Shown here one piece after another: positions 1 through 11,630 of a DNA stretch of 64,000 bases; position 1 is the stretch's first letter, and each line of letters starts with the position of its first letter. Under the pieces are notes generated by a model. The model was not told where the DNA came from, did no database searches, and saw nothing but the letters and a program-made list of their open reading frames with translations. Origin of the DNA: an uncultured Chlorobiaceae bacterium (GTDB lineage Bacteria; Bacteroidota; Chlorobiia; Chlorobiales; Chlorobiaceae); assembly GCA_903940125.1 (NCBI GenBank), contig CAJAJL010000123.1, positions 1 to 64,000 of the forward strand, read 5' to 3'. Position numbers and translations under genes: made by a program.

Positions 1-141
1 CGAAGGAGGGGCCAACCGTAGAAAAAAGCATCTATCGCTTCAATAAGTGGTAGCAAATCATTTTGAAATGACGTAATTTAAACCCGCTGCCTGGGTGATT
101 GCTAATTTCCGAAATTGGATGATTTTTAATTTCCGACTACA
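1..141 (+). mobile_element. Probable right end of an IS21-family-like insertion sequence (element extends outside the window)
   Basis: Two near-identical 17-nt direct repeats near the end (96-112 TGATTGCTAATTTCCGA; 120-136 TGATTTTTAATTTCCGA). The sequence ends ...CGACTACA at 141, exactly where the AAA ORF loses its C-terminus. IS21 elements have TG...CA termini with multiple terminal repeats. The transposase itself is outside the window. Confidence 0.5.
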
Positions 142-1288
142 TAAACACCACATCACTGATGGATAGCAACTCAACGACCTGGCTTGGCTCCTTCTTTTTC
201 AAAGTCAGCCGCTGAAGGTTTATTATGACCCTGATATCCAGAAGTTCCTTTTCAATTTTTAGCTTTTCGACATCAAGAAACTTAGATGGTGTTGCTATGA
301 TTAATGCAATCTGTCGCTGCAGTCGAGCTGAATCGTCCATGTAGTTTATGCAGAGATCATCAATTGACCTGCTCTCTTCTTTGAAAGCCTCATCGAAATA
401 CTTGTTCAAACTTTGCGCGAATGCATCTGTTGTGTTTTGTTGGCAAAATGGACATACCATCTCGTTATTGTCATAAAAAGAGCGACCTTCCCGTGCCCAG
501 TCACTGTTGCCCAATTTCTTGATCATCGCTGCAATATCAACGTCTTCCTTGCCAATCACTTTCTTCTTGAGAATGGCTGCTGATTCATGAGCAATAATAT
601 TTGTGGCGTCTATGGAGGTGACTGCTTGTTCTACGGTCGGAGTTTGACCAAAGACCGTTTCCGCTATTTTTTCGAGAACAACCAAAGACTTTCTTGTAGC
701 AGAATTGAATGCACGCTCTTTTAGAATCTTATCTTTGAATTTTTCTCTGCTTTTCCGGAACCCCTCAAAAGCAATGCCCAGTTTTGCTTTGTGCTTTGTG
801 TAAGAAGACCAGCACTTCACTCTGAATTTTTCATCGAGGGCGGCTAAATCGCCCATCTTGCCTCCACTTCCATCTTTCCCATGCAAGACAAAATGCATGT
901 ATTCGATTTTTTTTGTGATGGCATCAAGTTCACTCTTTGCAATAGCAATTTGCTTTATGCTGTCAATATTCTTTTCGCCGAGAGTAAAAATACCCTTGAG
1001 TTCTGAAGATTGGCTGAAGTTCTTTGTGACAAAATCCCTATTATAGACCATCGTCTGCAACTTCGTACCATTCCATGTAACACTGCAGGTCGGGAACCCT
1101 CCATCATCCGCAATCACTCGGGAAATCGTTGTTTTCCCTGATCCATTAGAGCCATAGAGAAAATTAAATTTGGATAAACCAGTTAAAAACTCCGGACTCT
1201 TGCTATAACTTGCAACGCCTGCTATTCGAATAGATTCGATCATTGATTTATTTCCTGGTTTGCGAGCCAATATTGTCGACCCGAACAC
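137..1288 (-). pseudogene. AAA_13/RloC-like ATPase, C-terminally truncated (start more likely Met at 1243)
   Basis: N-terminal P-loop FLYGSNGSGKTTISRVI, zinc-hook-like CPFCQQ. The ORF stop lies in the IS-like sequence (...GATGTGGTGTTTA|TGTAG). No C-terminal Walker B/signature half is present. Confidence 0.6.
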
Positions 1289-1379
1289 AACTTATGTATC
1301 CAAAAAATAACGTATTTTATATGAAATAATAAATTATAATTAATGTATTTATAAAATTAGTTCGAAAAAACGGGCAAAT

Positions 1380-1407
1380 AAAAAGCGGATCAGTTGATCC
1401 GCTTTTT
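1380..1407 (-). terminator. Bidirectional intrinsic terminator downstream of bchL
   Basis: Perfect inverted repeat AAAAAGCGGATCA-GT-TGATCCGCTTTTT. Confidence 0.75.
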
Positions 1408-1431
1408 ATGGCTTATGGTTATATCCTTGTT

Positions 1432-2259
1432 TTACTGCCACCCGCCTACCATGGCGAAAATTTCGCGGTCGCCGATCGGGACTGGAACTGCGGCTACCGG
1501 ATTTTCCTGGATGAGGAAATCGGCAATATCGTTATAGGGAACAAGGCACTCTTCCTTGTCTGGTGTATCCTCCATGGCAAACATCGTTTTTCCTGCAAAA
1601 CGGCTCTTGCGAATCAGCTCGTGATAGGGCACTTTGGCGAGCAGGCGTGTCCCAACTTTATCGGCAAACTGGTCAAGCATGTTTGTGCCGCCACCAGTGG
1701 TGTAGTCAACCCGGTTGGCAACAATACCGGCGAGCTTGACCTTGTAGCGGACGCTTTTCTGCTGGATAGCCATGCAGAGCCTGTTTGCTGCAAAAATACT
1801 GTCAAAGTCATTCGTTGCAATAATGATGGCATAATCGGCATAGTTCAGCGGAGCGCTGAAACCGCCGCAAACCACGTCACCGAGGACATCAAAAAGAATA
1901 ACGTCATATTTATCGTAGAGGCCGAGTTCCTGGAGCAGGGTGACCGATTCGCCGACAACATAACCGCCGCATCCGCTTCCGGCTGGAGGACCACCAGCTT
2001 CAAGGCAGTCAATTCCTGCAAATCCGGTTTCGATAATATCCTCAGCTGCAAGCTCTTCATGATGAAAATCCACCTCTTCCAGAGCTTCAATAACAGTTTT
2101 CTGCAGCTTCCCGGTAATTGGAAAGGTGCTGTCATGCTTGGGATCGCATCCAATCTGCAGTACCTTGGCACCTTTTAGGGCAAGGGCAGCTGAAATATTG
2201 GCGCTTGTTGTGCTTTTTCCTATGCCGCCCTTCCCATATACGGCTAATACTAAACTCAT
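1432..2259 (-). CDS. bchL: Light-independent protochlorophyllide reductase iron-sulfur ATP-binding protein
   Basis: NifH-like P-loop [25 protein letters not shown], conserved Cys motifs; adjacent to bchB and bchN. Confidence 0.97.
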   Translation of the reverse strand: MSLVLAVYGKGGIGKSTTSANISAALALKGAKVLQIGCDPKHDSTFPITGKLQKTVIEALEEVDFHHEELAAEDIIETGFAGIDCLEAGGPPAGSGCGGYVVGESVTLLQELGLYDKYDVILFDVLGDVVCGGFSAPLNYADYAIIIATNDFDSIFAANRLCMAIQQKSVRYKVKLAGIVANRVDYTTGGGTNMLDQFADKVGTRLLAKVPYHELIRKSRFAGKTMFAMEDTPDKEECLVPYNDIADFLIQENPVAAVPVPIGDREIFAMVGGWQ

Positions 2260-2293
2260 AATGATTACAGAGAATATGATTGATAGAAAAACC

Positions 2294-3898
2294 TTACCCG
2301 CCGAGAGACTCTTTTGCCTTTCGGAAAACCTCTACAGTGACACTGGACTCGCCGATGCTACGGGCAAACGTTTCAGTATTCTTCCTGACCTTTTTGCGAA
2401 CAAAAAACGGCACTTTCTTAAGCATTGTTTCAGCATCATCTGTCCACTTCATCTCTCCATCTTCAGCAACAGCAACACTCTCTTTCTCAACTGCCACCGC
2501 TGGTGCAATATGCCCGTTACCGGTGGAGAGCTCTATCTCAGGCGATGCAGCATCCCCGTTCTCCTCATATTCCAGACCGGCATCACCGAAAAAGTCGATG
2601 AGGTGCTTTTCAAGACCAAGTTTACATGAAAGATAGACCCTGTCTGCAATGACATCAGATCCATCAAAACCAAAAAAAGGATAATAGCCGAGCAGATGGT
2701 TCTCGATATGGGTCGGAGGACAGATAACCATACAGGGAACATCGAGTTTACGGCAGCTGTGACGCTCCATCTGGGTACCGCAGACAAGATCGGGCATTTC
2801 ATCGTCAATGATCTTTGCTACATCCTGAAACCGGTCAGTTACAACAAGTGCGCCGGGAAGGTAACCATCCAACTCTTTACGCACCCAGTCTGCATGACGC
2901 TCCATATAGGTGCCTGCACCGATAATCTTCATCCCGAGTTCATCACGCAAAAACTTGACAATCGCAACCGTGTGGGTAGCATCGCCAAACACAAAAGCCC
3001 GTTTGTTGCTGAAACTTTCCATATCAGCCGTCCGTGCAAACCATGGAACTCCGCTTGGAGCACTCAGGCCATCAAGCGAGAATGCGCTTAGCTTCGGAAG
3101 GGTGATTGGAGAAACACCCCTTTCTGCACCCGTACGATTAAGGTTTTCGATGACAGAACGAAGCCATGCAAGAGTGGGTTCAACTCCAATCGGTGCTTCA
3201 TAGATCGCCGGCATGGCAAACGTGTCAGCAAGATACTCTGCCGCTGTTAACCCTATTTCCCGATAAGGAGCGATATTGAGCCAGGCTGCGGGCAGTTTCT
3301 TAAGATCTTCTATTCCAGCTCCCCAAGGGGCGACAACGTTGACCGTAATGCCGAGCGTCTGCAGCATGCGCCGAAGACTTGTCAGGTTGGCACGCAAATG
3401 AAAACCAAGCGAGGTAAAGCCAAGCAGATTGACTGACGGCACAGCAGTTTTCTCCTGAGATAGCGCATATCGTTTCACCAATTCAGTAAAGAGACCGTCA
3501 GCCGCCTCGTTTTCCGATACCCTGAAAGGATTAAGGGCATACACAAAAATCTTTTCCGGCGGCAACCCTGAATGTGCTGCAAGCTGATGGAGATCCTCCT
3601 GAAGAAGTGCTGTACTGCAACTCGGAGCAATGACTGTAAGATCGGGATGGTAGTGGTGATCGACCTGCTGCAGTGTTCCCGGTAGTCTTGAAACTCCCTG
3701 GGCAAGGTCTCTGCCCCGCACCACGCTGATCGACAACCCCGGAAAATCGGGAGTTCGTTCAAGCATGCTGTAGGTGGCCGTAATGTAATCGTCGCCCTGG
3801 GGCGCATGATAGACGGTGTGAACCCCTTTCATACTATTGGTGACTCGACTGATACCATGGAGGGCAGTTCCCTCATAGAGCCAGAAAGCTAAGCGCAT
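2294..3898 (-). CDS. bchB: Light-independent protochlorophyllide reductase subunit B
   Basis: [39 protein letters not shown] is the classic BchB/ChlB N-terminus; C-terminal PCP_red-like domain. Confidence 0.97.
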   Translation of the reverse strand: MRLAFWLYEGTALHGISRVTNSMKGVHTVYHAPQGDDYITATYSMLERTPDFPGLSISVVRGRDLAQGVSRLPGTLQQVDHHYHPDLTVIAPSCSTALLQEDLHQLAAHSGLPPEKIFVYALNPFRVSENEAADGLFTELVKRYALSQEKTAVPSVNLLGFTSLGFHLRANLTSLRRMLQTLGITVNVVAPWGAGIEDLKKLPAAWLNIAPYREIGLTAAEYLADTFAMPAIYEAPIGVEPTLAWLRSVIENLNRTGAERGVSPITLPKLSAFSLDGLSAPSGVPWFARTADMESFSNKRAFVFGDATHTVAIVKFLRDELGMKIIGAGTYMERHADWVRKELDGYLPGALVVTDRFQDVAKIIDDEMPDLVCGTQMERHSCRKLDVPCMVICPPTHIENHLLGYYPFFGFDGSDVIADRVYLSCKLGLEKHLIDFFGDAGLEYEENGDAASPEIELSTGNGHIAPAVAVEKESVAVAEDGEMKWTDDAETMLKKVPFFVRKKVRKNTETFARSIGESSVTVEVFRKAKESLGG

Positions 3899-3935
3899 AC
3901 TCTGTAACGTTTGTTATTGCATTTCCTTCTGTAAA

Positions 3936-5273
3936 TTATTCAGCGCTCGGCATGACACCTTCAAGCCAAACCTCTTTGTCAAACTCAGGCAGATTGCTGC
4001 GGCGATGGAGCGGTGAAACAAACAAATTAGCGAGTGGAATGACTCCCGACCAGCTATGAATAGGCATGAGCATGAACTCCATGCTCCACTTGACAACAAA
4101 GCCATGACCGGCAAAAGGATTGGCAGTCATCAGTGACGTAACAATCAGGTCGGGCTGGATACGCTTGACATCCTCAAGCTGACGATGAAAGTTAGGCTGT
4201 TCGACAACACGGACACCGGCAAGAGCTTCAAGTTCACGAGCGTGAAATTTTTTATTGATATAGGCGCTGCTGCATTCAACAACATCGGCACCGGCACTCT
4301 TGAGAAAACGTGCAAGGGGCAGCTCCATCATGGTATCGGCGGTCAGAAAAACCTTTTTTCCCTTAAGGAGCTCTGTCTGACTGCGAATTTTCTCCCATGC
4401 AGCTTTTTCGCGGTCGCTAAGATCAATGGTGATACCAAATTCACGGGCAAGATCTTCCCAGAAAACCCTCGACCCGTCTGGACCGAAAGGAAAAAGAGAG
4501 TGAAGAACACGCGCTCCCCGTTCTCTTTCCAGCTTGACGGCAACTCTCGATAGATATGGCTGGATCGGAGCAAGAACGGTATCGGGACCGATGGCCGGCA
4601 TTTTATCAAAACGGGATTCCGGAAGAAATCCGGCAACATGAATGCCAAGCCCTTCAGCTTCCGCTCTGAGGTCATCAGCCGTTGCATCATTCACTGAACC
4701 AAGGAAAACCACACTTTTCCTGCCGGCAGGTGCTTCGGGACAGAACGGCACAAGAGCGTGCAGCACAGAATCCTCAGCCTGGGTAAAATTATAGACCAGA
4801 CCACTGGCCGGAACAAACAGCACCGGGACATCCGGCGTACTGAGATGATGGGCAAGACCCTTGAAATCAACCTTCATGACTTCGGGAGTACATGAAGAGA
4901 GAAGAAAAATCACGGATGGATTATGGTCGGCCTTGATTTCACGGATAATCTCCTCAAGTGTAGGCTCATTCTTGGAAAGATCACCTTCCTCCATAAGAGC
5001 AATACCGAAACGTGGCTTGGCAAAAATCATCATGCCGAGGGCATTCTGCAGAAAATGAGCGCATGTATGCGTGCCGAGTATAAGAAAAAAACTATCCTTG
5101 ATCTTCTGATACATCCAGCCGACACAGGCAAGACCACAAAAACTATGCGTAACGTTATCTTCCTTGATTATCTGAACATCACCGGAAACCTGCATCATGA
5201 AGTGTTTCTCCTGATAATTACTGCCTGCAACAACTCCATCAGTGATGGGGTGCAAAAGCGTTACAACGGCCAA
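3936..5273 (-). CDS. bchN: Light-independent protochlorophyllide reductase subunit N (start may be the internal MMQVSGD)
   Basis: [43 protein letters not shown] typical of BchN; operon context. Confidence 0.96.
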   Translation of the reverse strand: MAVVTLLHPITDGVVAGSNYQEKHFMMQVSGDVQIIKEDNVTHSFCGLACVGWMYQKIKDSFFLILGTHTCAHFLQNALGMMIFAKPRFGIALMEEGDLSKNEPTLEEIIREIKADHNPSVIFLLSSCTPEVMKVDFKGLAHHLSTPDVPVLFVPASGLVYNFTQAEDSVLHALVPFCPEAPAGRKSVVFLGSVNDATADDLRAEAEGLGIHVAGFLPESRFDKMPAIGPDTVLAPIQPYLSRVAVKLERERGARVLHSLFPFGPDGSRVFWEDLAREFGITIDLSDREKAAWEKIRSQTELLKGKKVFLTADTMMELPLARFLKSAGADVVECSSAYINKKFHARELEALAGVRVVEQPNFHRQLEDVKRIQPDLIVTSLMTANPFAGHGFVVKWSMEFMLMPIHSWSGVIPLANLFVSPLHRRSNLPEFDKEVWLEGVMPSAE

Positions 5274-5313
5274 ACTTAAAGAATGTGAAGATAAAATATT
5301 TTCGCCAATCCCC

Positions 5314-5625
5314 CTACTCTGCAGAAGGGGCTATTTTCGCTTTGACGGAAGCTGTCTTTTCGCCAAGACGGACAGTACGATCCCGTCGATCATCAATTTT
5401 CATAACCGTATAGACTCGTTTTCCACCTTTACCGAACGAGTACTCGTGAAGTTTCTGTGCAAGCTCAAAAAGAAGATGGGCCGGTCCTTCAACCGTTGTG
5501 CCCATATCATGAAGCCTGAAGCTGCATCCGCTTGCGCCGAGAAGCTCCTGCAATCCAGCCACAAAACCACTCAGGCTGCCCTCTTTACTGTCGAGAGGAA
5601 TAACAGCGATATCCATCAAAGCCAT
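5314..5625 (-). CDS. MTH1187/YkoF-like (DUF77) small thiamine-binding family protein
   Basis: About 100 aa; [48 protein letters not shown] matches the family pattern. Confidence 0.7.
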   Translation of the reverse strand: MALMDIAVIPLDSKEGSLSGFVAGLQELLGASGCSFRLHDMGTTVEGPAHLLFELAQKLHEYSFGKGGKRVYTVMKIDDRRDRTVRLGEKTASVKAKIAPSAE

Positions 5626-5642
5626 GGGTAAAAACTTGAAGG

Positions 5643-6947
5643 TTATCTGAAAACAGTCTCTTCCCGACCGGGGCCAACTGAAATAAAGGTAACGGGAACT
5701 TGCAGTTCATCCTCAAGGAAGGTGACATAGTTCCTGGCTTCAGGCTGCATATCAGAAAAAACACGCGACTGAGCGTTTGAAGCTTTCCAGCCTTTCAATG
5801 TGGTATAAACCGGTGTCACCCTCGAAAGGGTCTGATGATCAGTCGGAAAATCATGAATCTCCTTACCATCAAGCATATATGAAGTGCACACCTTGATTTC
5901 ATCAAACGTGTCAAGTACATCCAGCTTGGTAAGTGCAATTTCCGTAACGCCGTTGATCGTAAGTGAATAACGAAGGGCTACAAGATCTATCCAGCCACAT
6001 CTGCGCTTTCTTCCTGTTGTTGCACCGAACTCGTGCCCGATCTTGCCGAGAAGTTCCCCGGTCTCATCCAGCAGTTCAGAAGGAAACGCCCCATTGCCGA
6101 CTCTTGTCATATACGCTTTGCAGACGCCAATTACCTTGCCGATATAGTTCGGAGCAATGCCGGATCCCGTGCAGGCTCCTCCTGAGGTAGGGTTCGACGA
6201 TGTCACATAGGGATAGGTGCCATGATCGACATCAAGCAGACATCCCTGAGCGCCCTCAAGAAGCACCGTCTTTCCTTCCTGAAGCTGCTTGTTGAGAAAA
6301 AGCTGGGTATTGGTCACATAGGGATCGATAATCTTGTCGAACTCCTCGTACTCACGCACCAAAGTCTCAACATCGATCTCTTCCTTGTCATAAATATTTT
6401 TAAACAGTTTGTTCTTGGCTGCCAGGTTCTCCCTGAGCTTTTCCTGAAGCACTTCAGGGTTGAGAAGGTCAACAACCCTTATACCCTGACGGGCAAACTT
6501 GTCCTCATAGCTTGGCCCGATACCTCGACCGGTCGTCCCGATCTTCTGATCGCCCTGAGCAGTTTCGTGCAATGAATCAAGCCGCTTATGGTACGGCATG
6601 ATGAGGTGGGCATTGTGGCTGATAAAAAGTCTGCCAGTGACCTCAAAACCAAGTTCCTCGACTTTTTTAATTTCATCAAGCAGTGCGGCAGGATCAATAA
6701 CAACACCATTGCCGATCACACAAACACATCCTTTATGAAAGATTCCGGAAGGAATAAGGTGCAGAACAACGGTTTTATTATCAAAACAGATAGTATGGCC
6801 TGCATTTGCCCCGCCTTGATAACGGACAACAATATCGTACTTGTCCGAAAGGTAATCAACGAGTTTTCCTTTGCCTTCATCACCGAACTGAGTACCAACA
6901 ATAACAGTTGCAGACTGTGTCGGTGTCCTGAATTTTTTTGATTCCAC
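5643..6947 (-). CDS. purA: Adenylosuccinate synthetase (likely GTG start at 6947; longest ORF extends to 6998)
   Basis: VIVGTQFGDEGKGKLVDYLSDKYDIVVRYQGGANAGHT; GARGxCLLDVDHGTYPYVTSSNP-type motif. Confidence 0.96.
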   Translation of the reverse strand: MESKKFRTPTQSATVIVGTQFGDEGKGKLVDYLSDKYDIVVRYQGGANAGHTICFDNKTVVLHLIPSGIFHKGCVCVIGNGVVIDPAALLDEIKKVEELGFEVTGRLFISHNAHLIMPYHKRLDSLHETAQGDQKIGTTGRGIGPSYEDKFARQGIRVVDLLNPEVLQEKLRENLAAKNKLFKNIYDKEEIDVETLVREYEEFDKIIDPYVTNTQLFLNKQLQEGKTVLLEGAQGCLLDVDHGTYPYVTSSNPTSGGACTGSGIAPNYIGKVIGVCKAYMTRVGNGAFPSELLDETGELLGKIGHEFGATTGRKRRCGWIDLVALRYSLTINGVTEIALTKLDVLDTFDEIKVCTSYMLDGKEIHDFPTDHQTLSRVTPVYTTLKGWKASNAQSRVFSDMQPEARNYVTFLEDELQVPVTFISVGPGREETVFR

Positions 6948-6960
6948 GACGATTGTTTTT

Positions 6961-7539
6961 TTAACAAATATAATGATCAAAATGAGCCAGAAGCTCACTC
7001 TTTCCCTTGCCGGAAAACGATGAATAATTTACAATAAATTTGGCTTTCACCGCGCAACTTTCCATGACTCGTCTTGTCTGTACTTTCTCTTTTTGTTTCA
7101 GCTTGTCGTACTTTGTCAGAACAATACCATAAGGCTTTTCATGAAACTCCAGAAAATCTATCATCGCCCTGTCGGAGTGCATGGCCGGATGGCGGGAATC
7201 GAGAAGAAGTACAATAAGAGAAATACTGCGACGGTGTTCAATATACGAGGTCAGCAGATTGCCCCATGCAGCTTTCTGTTCATGCCCGACAGCCGCATAA
7301 CCGTAACCGGGAAGATCAACAAAATAAAACTGCCTGTTAATAAAAAAATAGTTGATCAGTCTTGTTTTTCCGGGAGTTGAACTTGTTTTGGCAAGACCTT
7401 TAAGTTCAGTAAGTGAATTAAGCAAAGTTGATTTGCCGACATTGGATCTTCCTGAAAAAACTATTTCAGGAGCTGAACCTTCCGGAAGACCTGAAAGTGA
7501 GGAGGCACTGATGTGAAAAACAGCAGAAGTAATCTTCAT
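6961..7539 (-). CDS. engB: Ribosome biogenesis GTP-binding protein YsxC/EngB
   Basis: [44 protein letters not shown]. Confidence 0.94.
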   Translation of the reverse strand: MKITSAVFHISASSLSGLPEGSAPEIVFSGRSNVGKSTLLNSLTELKGLAKTSSTPGKTRLINYFFINRQFYFVDLPGYGYAAVGHEQKAAWGNLLTSYIEHRRSISLIVLLLDSRHPAMHSDRAMIDFLEFHEKPYGIVLTKYDKLKQKEKVQTRRVMESCAVKAKFIVNYSSFSGKGKSELLAHFDHYIC

Positions 7540-7671
7540 ACAAATAAAAAGCGGCCGGACAAAAAAGAGCTTTAAAAAAGCAAGCTAAAAACCTTGCGTT
7601 AAAAACCCAAATGTTTAACTTTCATCCGGCTTTTTACGCATTACACCTACAAAAAGGAAGAACAGCAGAAG

Positions 7672-9126
7672 ATGTCACTTTTCATATACAATTCCCTCAA
7701 GAGAGCAAAAGAAAAGTTTGAACCCCTGCATCCGGGGATGGTGAGCATCTATGTTTGCGGTCCTACCGTTTACGGGCACGCCCATCTCGGCCATGCAAAA
7801 AGCTATGTATCATTTGACGTGGTTGTCCGCTGGCTGCGGCATTCGGGGTACCATGTAAAGTATGTGCAGAACATTACCGACGTGGGCCACTTGACCGACG
7901 ATGCTGATGAAGGTGAGGATAAAATATCAAAACAGGCGCGCCTTGAAAAAACAGATCCTATGGAAATTTCCCAGTTCTATACCCGAAGTTTCTATGAAGA
8001 CATGGACCGGCTCAACGTCCTGCGCGCCAATATAGCCCCTGCTGCCACCGCTCACATTCCAGAACAGATTGCGCTTGTTGAACGGTTACTGGCTACCGGG
8101 CATGCCTATGAAGTCAATGGAAATGTCTATTTCTCTGTTGAGTCTTTTCCTGGATATGGAAAGCTTTCAGGACGAACCGATCAGGAGGCTTTACAGTCAG
8201 GAATAAGAGTTGAAATGCGCTCTGAAAAACATCATCCGTCTGATTTTGCACTGTGGAAAAAGGCAGAGGAAGGGCATCTCATGAAATGGAATTCTCCATG
8301 GAGTATCGGCTATCCCGGATGGCATCTGGAGTGTTCGGCGATGTCTATGAAATATCTTGGTGAGACCATCGACATTCACGGCGGAGGCATGGAAAACAAG
8401 TTCCCCCACCATGACTGTGAAATCGCCCAGTCGGAATCGGTAACAGGAAAACCATACGTCAGATTCTGGATGCACAACAACATGGTGACGGTCAATGGTA
8501 TCAAAATGGGCAAATCGCTGAAAAACTCTATCAATCTCAAAGACCTCTTCAAAGAGACAGATCCTCTGGTCATCCGATTTTTTATCCTTCAATCGCACTA
8601 CCGCTCGCAACTCGATTATTCCGAATCTGCTATAAAAGCATCAACAACTGGACTCGAAAAACTCCACGAAACCCGGCGGAGGCTTCGGAACCAGAAACCC
8701 GGGACGGCAGGGTTTGACGTTGAGCCGTTTCTTAAGCGCTTTACTGATGCAATGGATGATGATTTCAATACGCCAGTGGCTGTAGCTGTACTTTTTGACC
8801 TTTCAAAAGCCGTTAATGCCGCCCTTGATCGCAGCGAAGGTATCTCGGAAGAGTCCCGGCAGCAGAGTGAAGCTTTTCTTCATACAGCAGGAACAGAGAT
8901 TCTTGGAATTTTAAACAAGAGCGAACAAGCTTTCGACAATAATAATCTGCAGATCGGCAAAAAGATTGACGGAATTATGGAAATTCTTCTCGAAATGCGA
9001 ACTCAAGCCAGAAATAACAAGGATTTTGCACTCAGTGATAAAATCCGGGACAGGCTTCTTGGTGTCGGTATTGAAATCAAGGATACAAAAGATGGTGTAA
9101 GCTGGTCAACGAAATCAGGGACTTAA
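7672..9126 (+). CDS. cysS: Cysteinyl-tRNA synthetase
   Basis: YVCGPTVYGHAHLGHAKSYVSFDVVVRWLR; KMGKSLKNS; HGGGMENKFPHHDCEIAQSES. Confidence 0.97.
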   Translation: MSLFIYNSLKRAKEKFEPLHPGMVSIYVCGPTVYGHAHLGHAKSYVSFDVVVRWLRHSGYHVKYVQNITDVGHLTDDADEGEDKISKQARLEKTDPMEISQFYTRSFYEDMDRLNVLRANIAPAATAHIPEQIALVERLLATGHAYEVNGNVYFSVESFPGYGKLSGRTDQEALQSGIRVEMRSEKHHPSDFALWKKAEEGHLMKWNSPWSIGYPGWHLECSAMSMKYLGETIDIHGGGMENKFPHHDCEIAQSESVTGKPYVRFWMHNNMVTVNGIKMGKSLKNSINLKDLFKETDPLVIRFFILQSHYRSQLDYSESAIKASTTGLEKLHETRRRLRNQKPGTAGFDVEPFLKRFTDAMDDDFNTPVAVAVLFDLSKAVNAALDRSEGISEESRQQSEAFLHTAGTEILGILNKSEQAFDNNNLQIGKKIDGIMEILLEMRTQARNNKDFALSDKIRDRLLGVGIEIKDTKDGVSWSTKSGT

Positions 9127-10244
9127 AGGTATTCATCAAGCTCATCGCGACGAAGAATATCAACAGCCTCTCCCACCCTTTGGGATTCACCTTTATTGCA
9201 AATAAGCAGGGCATCATCGGTCTCGATGATGATGACGTCCCGTATTCCTATCGTGCATACAACCTTGCCAACCGGCTTTCTGACAAAAACATTCTCACAA
9301 TCAATCTGCACCAGCCGATCGTCGGGCAGTTCCTCAGCAATGAGACTCCGTCTCCCTGCAACTTTCACTACCTCATCCCAGGATCCAAGATCAGTCCACC
9401 CGAATTCTCCCGTTAACACAAAAACCGGATCAGCCTTTTCCATAATACCGTAGTCAATAGAAATCGGGTGAATCCAGGAATAAACATCTTCTATTACCTT
9501 TTGTTCTTTTTCCGTCCCCAGAGTCTCATAAATAGTAAGCAGATCTTTGTATAAATCAGGCATTGATCGTTCAAACTCTCTGGATATTGCATCAATGTGC
9601 CAGATAAAAACTCCGCTGTTCCAATAAAAATCCCTGCTTTCTATAAACTCGACTGCTGTGGTAACGTCCGGCTTTTCAGCAAATGCCTTTACTCTGAAAA
9701 GTAGAAAATCACATCCGGCTGTAAATGCCAGTGGGATAGAAAGCTGCTCATCAACCTGAATATAACCATAATCAGTTTCCGGTCTGTCAGGCTTGATGCC
9801 GATTGTAACCAGACCTTTTTTAGCTGAAGCAATTTCAATTCCGGCCTCAACAATATTAATAAATGCCTGATCATCAAGGACAAGATGATCGGCAGGAAGA
9901 ACTATGGTTACAGCATCCGGATCTCTTTTTTTAATATGTGCTGTTGCAAGAGCTATGCAGGGCGCTGTATTACGGCTTGAGGGCTCTACAATAATATTCT
10001 CAGGGCTGAATTTTCCGAGTGAAGCAGCAATTTGCCTTCGTCCAGCTTCATTGGTAATAATAATAATATTGTCTTCATTAACGGTGCCGCTGATCCTTTG
10101 TACCGTTCTGGCAATCATTGTGCCTTCGTCAAACAGATCCAGAAACTGTTTTGGAATTTTTCTTCTTGAAACAGGCCATAGCTGCTTACCTATTCCACCA
10201 GCCATGATAAGCGCATAAACATGCTTGCTCACACCATTACCCAT
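9123..10244 (-). CDS. Mannose-1-phosphate guanylyltransferase-like nucleotidyltransferase
   Basis: ALIMAGGIGKQLWPVSRRKIPKQFLDLF; EPSSRNTAPCIALA; PADHLV; WNSGVFIW. Confidence 0.88.
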   Translation of the reverse strand: MGNGVSKHVYALIMAGGIGKQLWPVSRRKIPKQFLDLFDEGTMIARTVQRISGTVNEDNIIIITNEAGRRQIAASLGKFSPENIIVEPSSRNTAPCIALATAHIKKRDPDAVTIVLPADHLVLDDQAFINIVEAGIEIASAKKGLVTIGIKPDRPETDYGYIQVDEQLSIPLAFTAGCDFLLFRVKAFAEKPDVTTAVEFIESRDFYWNSGVFIWHIDAISREFERSMPDLYKDLLTIYETLGTEKEQKVIEDVYSWIHPISIDYGIMEKADPVFVLTGEFGWTDLGSWDEVVKVAGRRSLIAEELPDDRLVQIDCENVFVRKPVGKVVCTIGIRDVIIIETDDALLICNKGESQRVGEAVDILRRDELDEYL

Positions 10245-10393
10245 AACCCTGTATCTATTGTCCTTTTTTTCTGAAACAGTATAACTTTTACCATTCCGTT
10301 CATCCTTAATTTACGCAAATATCAAAGCCAATTTGTCATTCATCTTAAAATGTCGTTTTTTGCGGTAAACAACTGAACAGAAGGATTGAAGGC

Positions 10394-11056
10394 ATGGAAC
10401 GTTTGAACAATGATTTTGAAACTCTAAAAACTTTATGTGCCGAGCAGGCTATAAAGCTTGATCCCTTAACACTAGAACAATTGATACAATATGGCAGCCT
10501 GCTTGAAGAGTGGAACCATAAAATTAATCTGATAAGTCGCAAAGAAGACGCTCCGGTTATTGTAAAACATATCTTTCATTCACTCCTTATCGCTCTTTAC
10601 CACCCCTTCGTTAAAGAGGAAAAAGTACTTGATCTTGGAACGGGGGGAGGATTGCCCGGTATCCCTCTCGCCATCTCATTTCCTGACACTCAATTTCTGC
10701 TTGTAGACGCGACAGGAAAAAAAATTGCTGCATGCCAGGCAATGATCAAGAAGCTCGGCATTAAAAACGCTATCGCTTTGCATACCAGAATTGAGGATCT
10801 CAAGGGCGTAGTATTCGATACGGTACTTTCAAGACAGGTTGCACCTCTTGATCAACTCTGCGCTTATGCAGGAAGACTGTTGAAACCGGGCGGTCTGCTT
10901 ATTTGCCTGAAGGGGGGGAATCTTGAAAAAGAGATAACGAAAGCCGTTAATTCCCGCAAGAATCATAACGGTTTTCCATCAGACGTTGAACTACATTCCA
11001 TCAGCAGTATCAGCACCTTTTTTTCTGAAAAACAAATAGTCATTGCCCGAGGATAA
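10394..11056 (+). CDS. rsmG: 16S rRNA (guanine527-N7)-methyltransferase
   Basis: VLDLGTGGGLPGIPLAISFPDTQFLLVDATGKKIAACQ; NLISRKEDAPVIVKHIFHSL. Confidence 0.93.
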   Translation: MERLNNDFETLKTLCAEQAIKLDPLTLEQLIQYGSLLEEWNHKINLISRKEDAPVIVKHIFHSLLIALYHPFVKEEKVLDLGTGGGLPGIPLAISFPDTQFLLVDATGKKIAACQAMIKKLGIKNAIALHTRIEDLKGVVFDTVLSRQVAPLDQLCAYAGRLLKPGGLLICLKGGNLEKEITKAVNSRKNHNGFPSDVELHSISSISTFFSEKQIVIARG

Positions 11057-11079
11057 AATGATACCATCGAGCAATGACT
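11038..11079. repeat. 9-bp perfect inverted repeat between convergent rsmG and rplQ (possible hairpin)
   Basis: AGTCATTGC ... GCAATGACT overlapping the rsmG stop codon; no clear T-tract. Confidence 0.35.
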
Positions 11080-11115
11080 AACAATAATAAGGATAATCAA
11101 CTAAATCGGAAACAG

Positions 11116-11586
11116 TTACTCTACCGAAGCAGTTGCGGCCGGGGCCGAAGATCCAGTGGTTTTCTTTGAACCCTTGACTCGTTTTGCACGATCCTGCCTG
11201 CCGGTTTTCTGTTGTGTCGCCGGTGCTTCCTGATAATCAACAAGTTCAATAACCGCCATTTTTGCTGCATCACCAAAACGCGGAGCAAGCTTTATAACTC
11301 TTGTATATCCACCATTTCGTGTTCCGACTTTCGCTACAATCTCTTCAAAGAGAGTTCTTATGGCTTGTTTATCTCGGATATCTTTGAAGATTTCGCGCTG
11401 GGCATGGACTGTTCCCTTCCGAGCTTTCGTAATAATCTTCTCAACAACTCTGCGGGTCTCTTTTGCTTTTGCTTCTGTCGTCTCAATGCGCTTGTATATA
11501 AGCAGCTGAGTAGACAAATTGCTTAGTGTCGCCTTTCTATGGGCTGCGGTCCTTCCGAGTTTTCTTACCGGCTTAACTTTACGCAT
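11116..11586 (-). CDS. rplQ: 50S ribosomal protein L17
   Basis: [22 protein letters not shown]; follows rpoA. Confidence 0.97.
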   Translation of the reverse strand: MRKVKPVRKLGRTAAHRKATLSNLSTQLLIYKRIETTEAKAKETRRVVEKIITKARKGTVHAQREIFKDIRDKQAIRTLFEEIVAKVGTRNGGYTRVIKLAPRFGDAAKMAVIELVDYQEAPATQQKTGRQDRAKRVKGSKKTTGSSAPAATASVE

Positions 11587-11630
11587 GAATGTGTCCTGAT
11601 CTCAATAATTCAAAAAAACGGTTACTATTA

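Noticed and set aside
1408-2178. 256-aa plus-strand ORF
   Set aside because: Antisense to the clearly conserved bchL; no family-like motifs.
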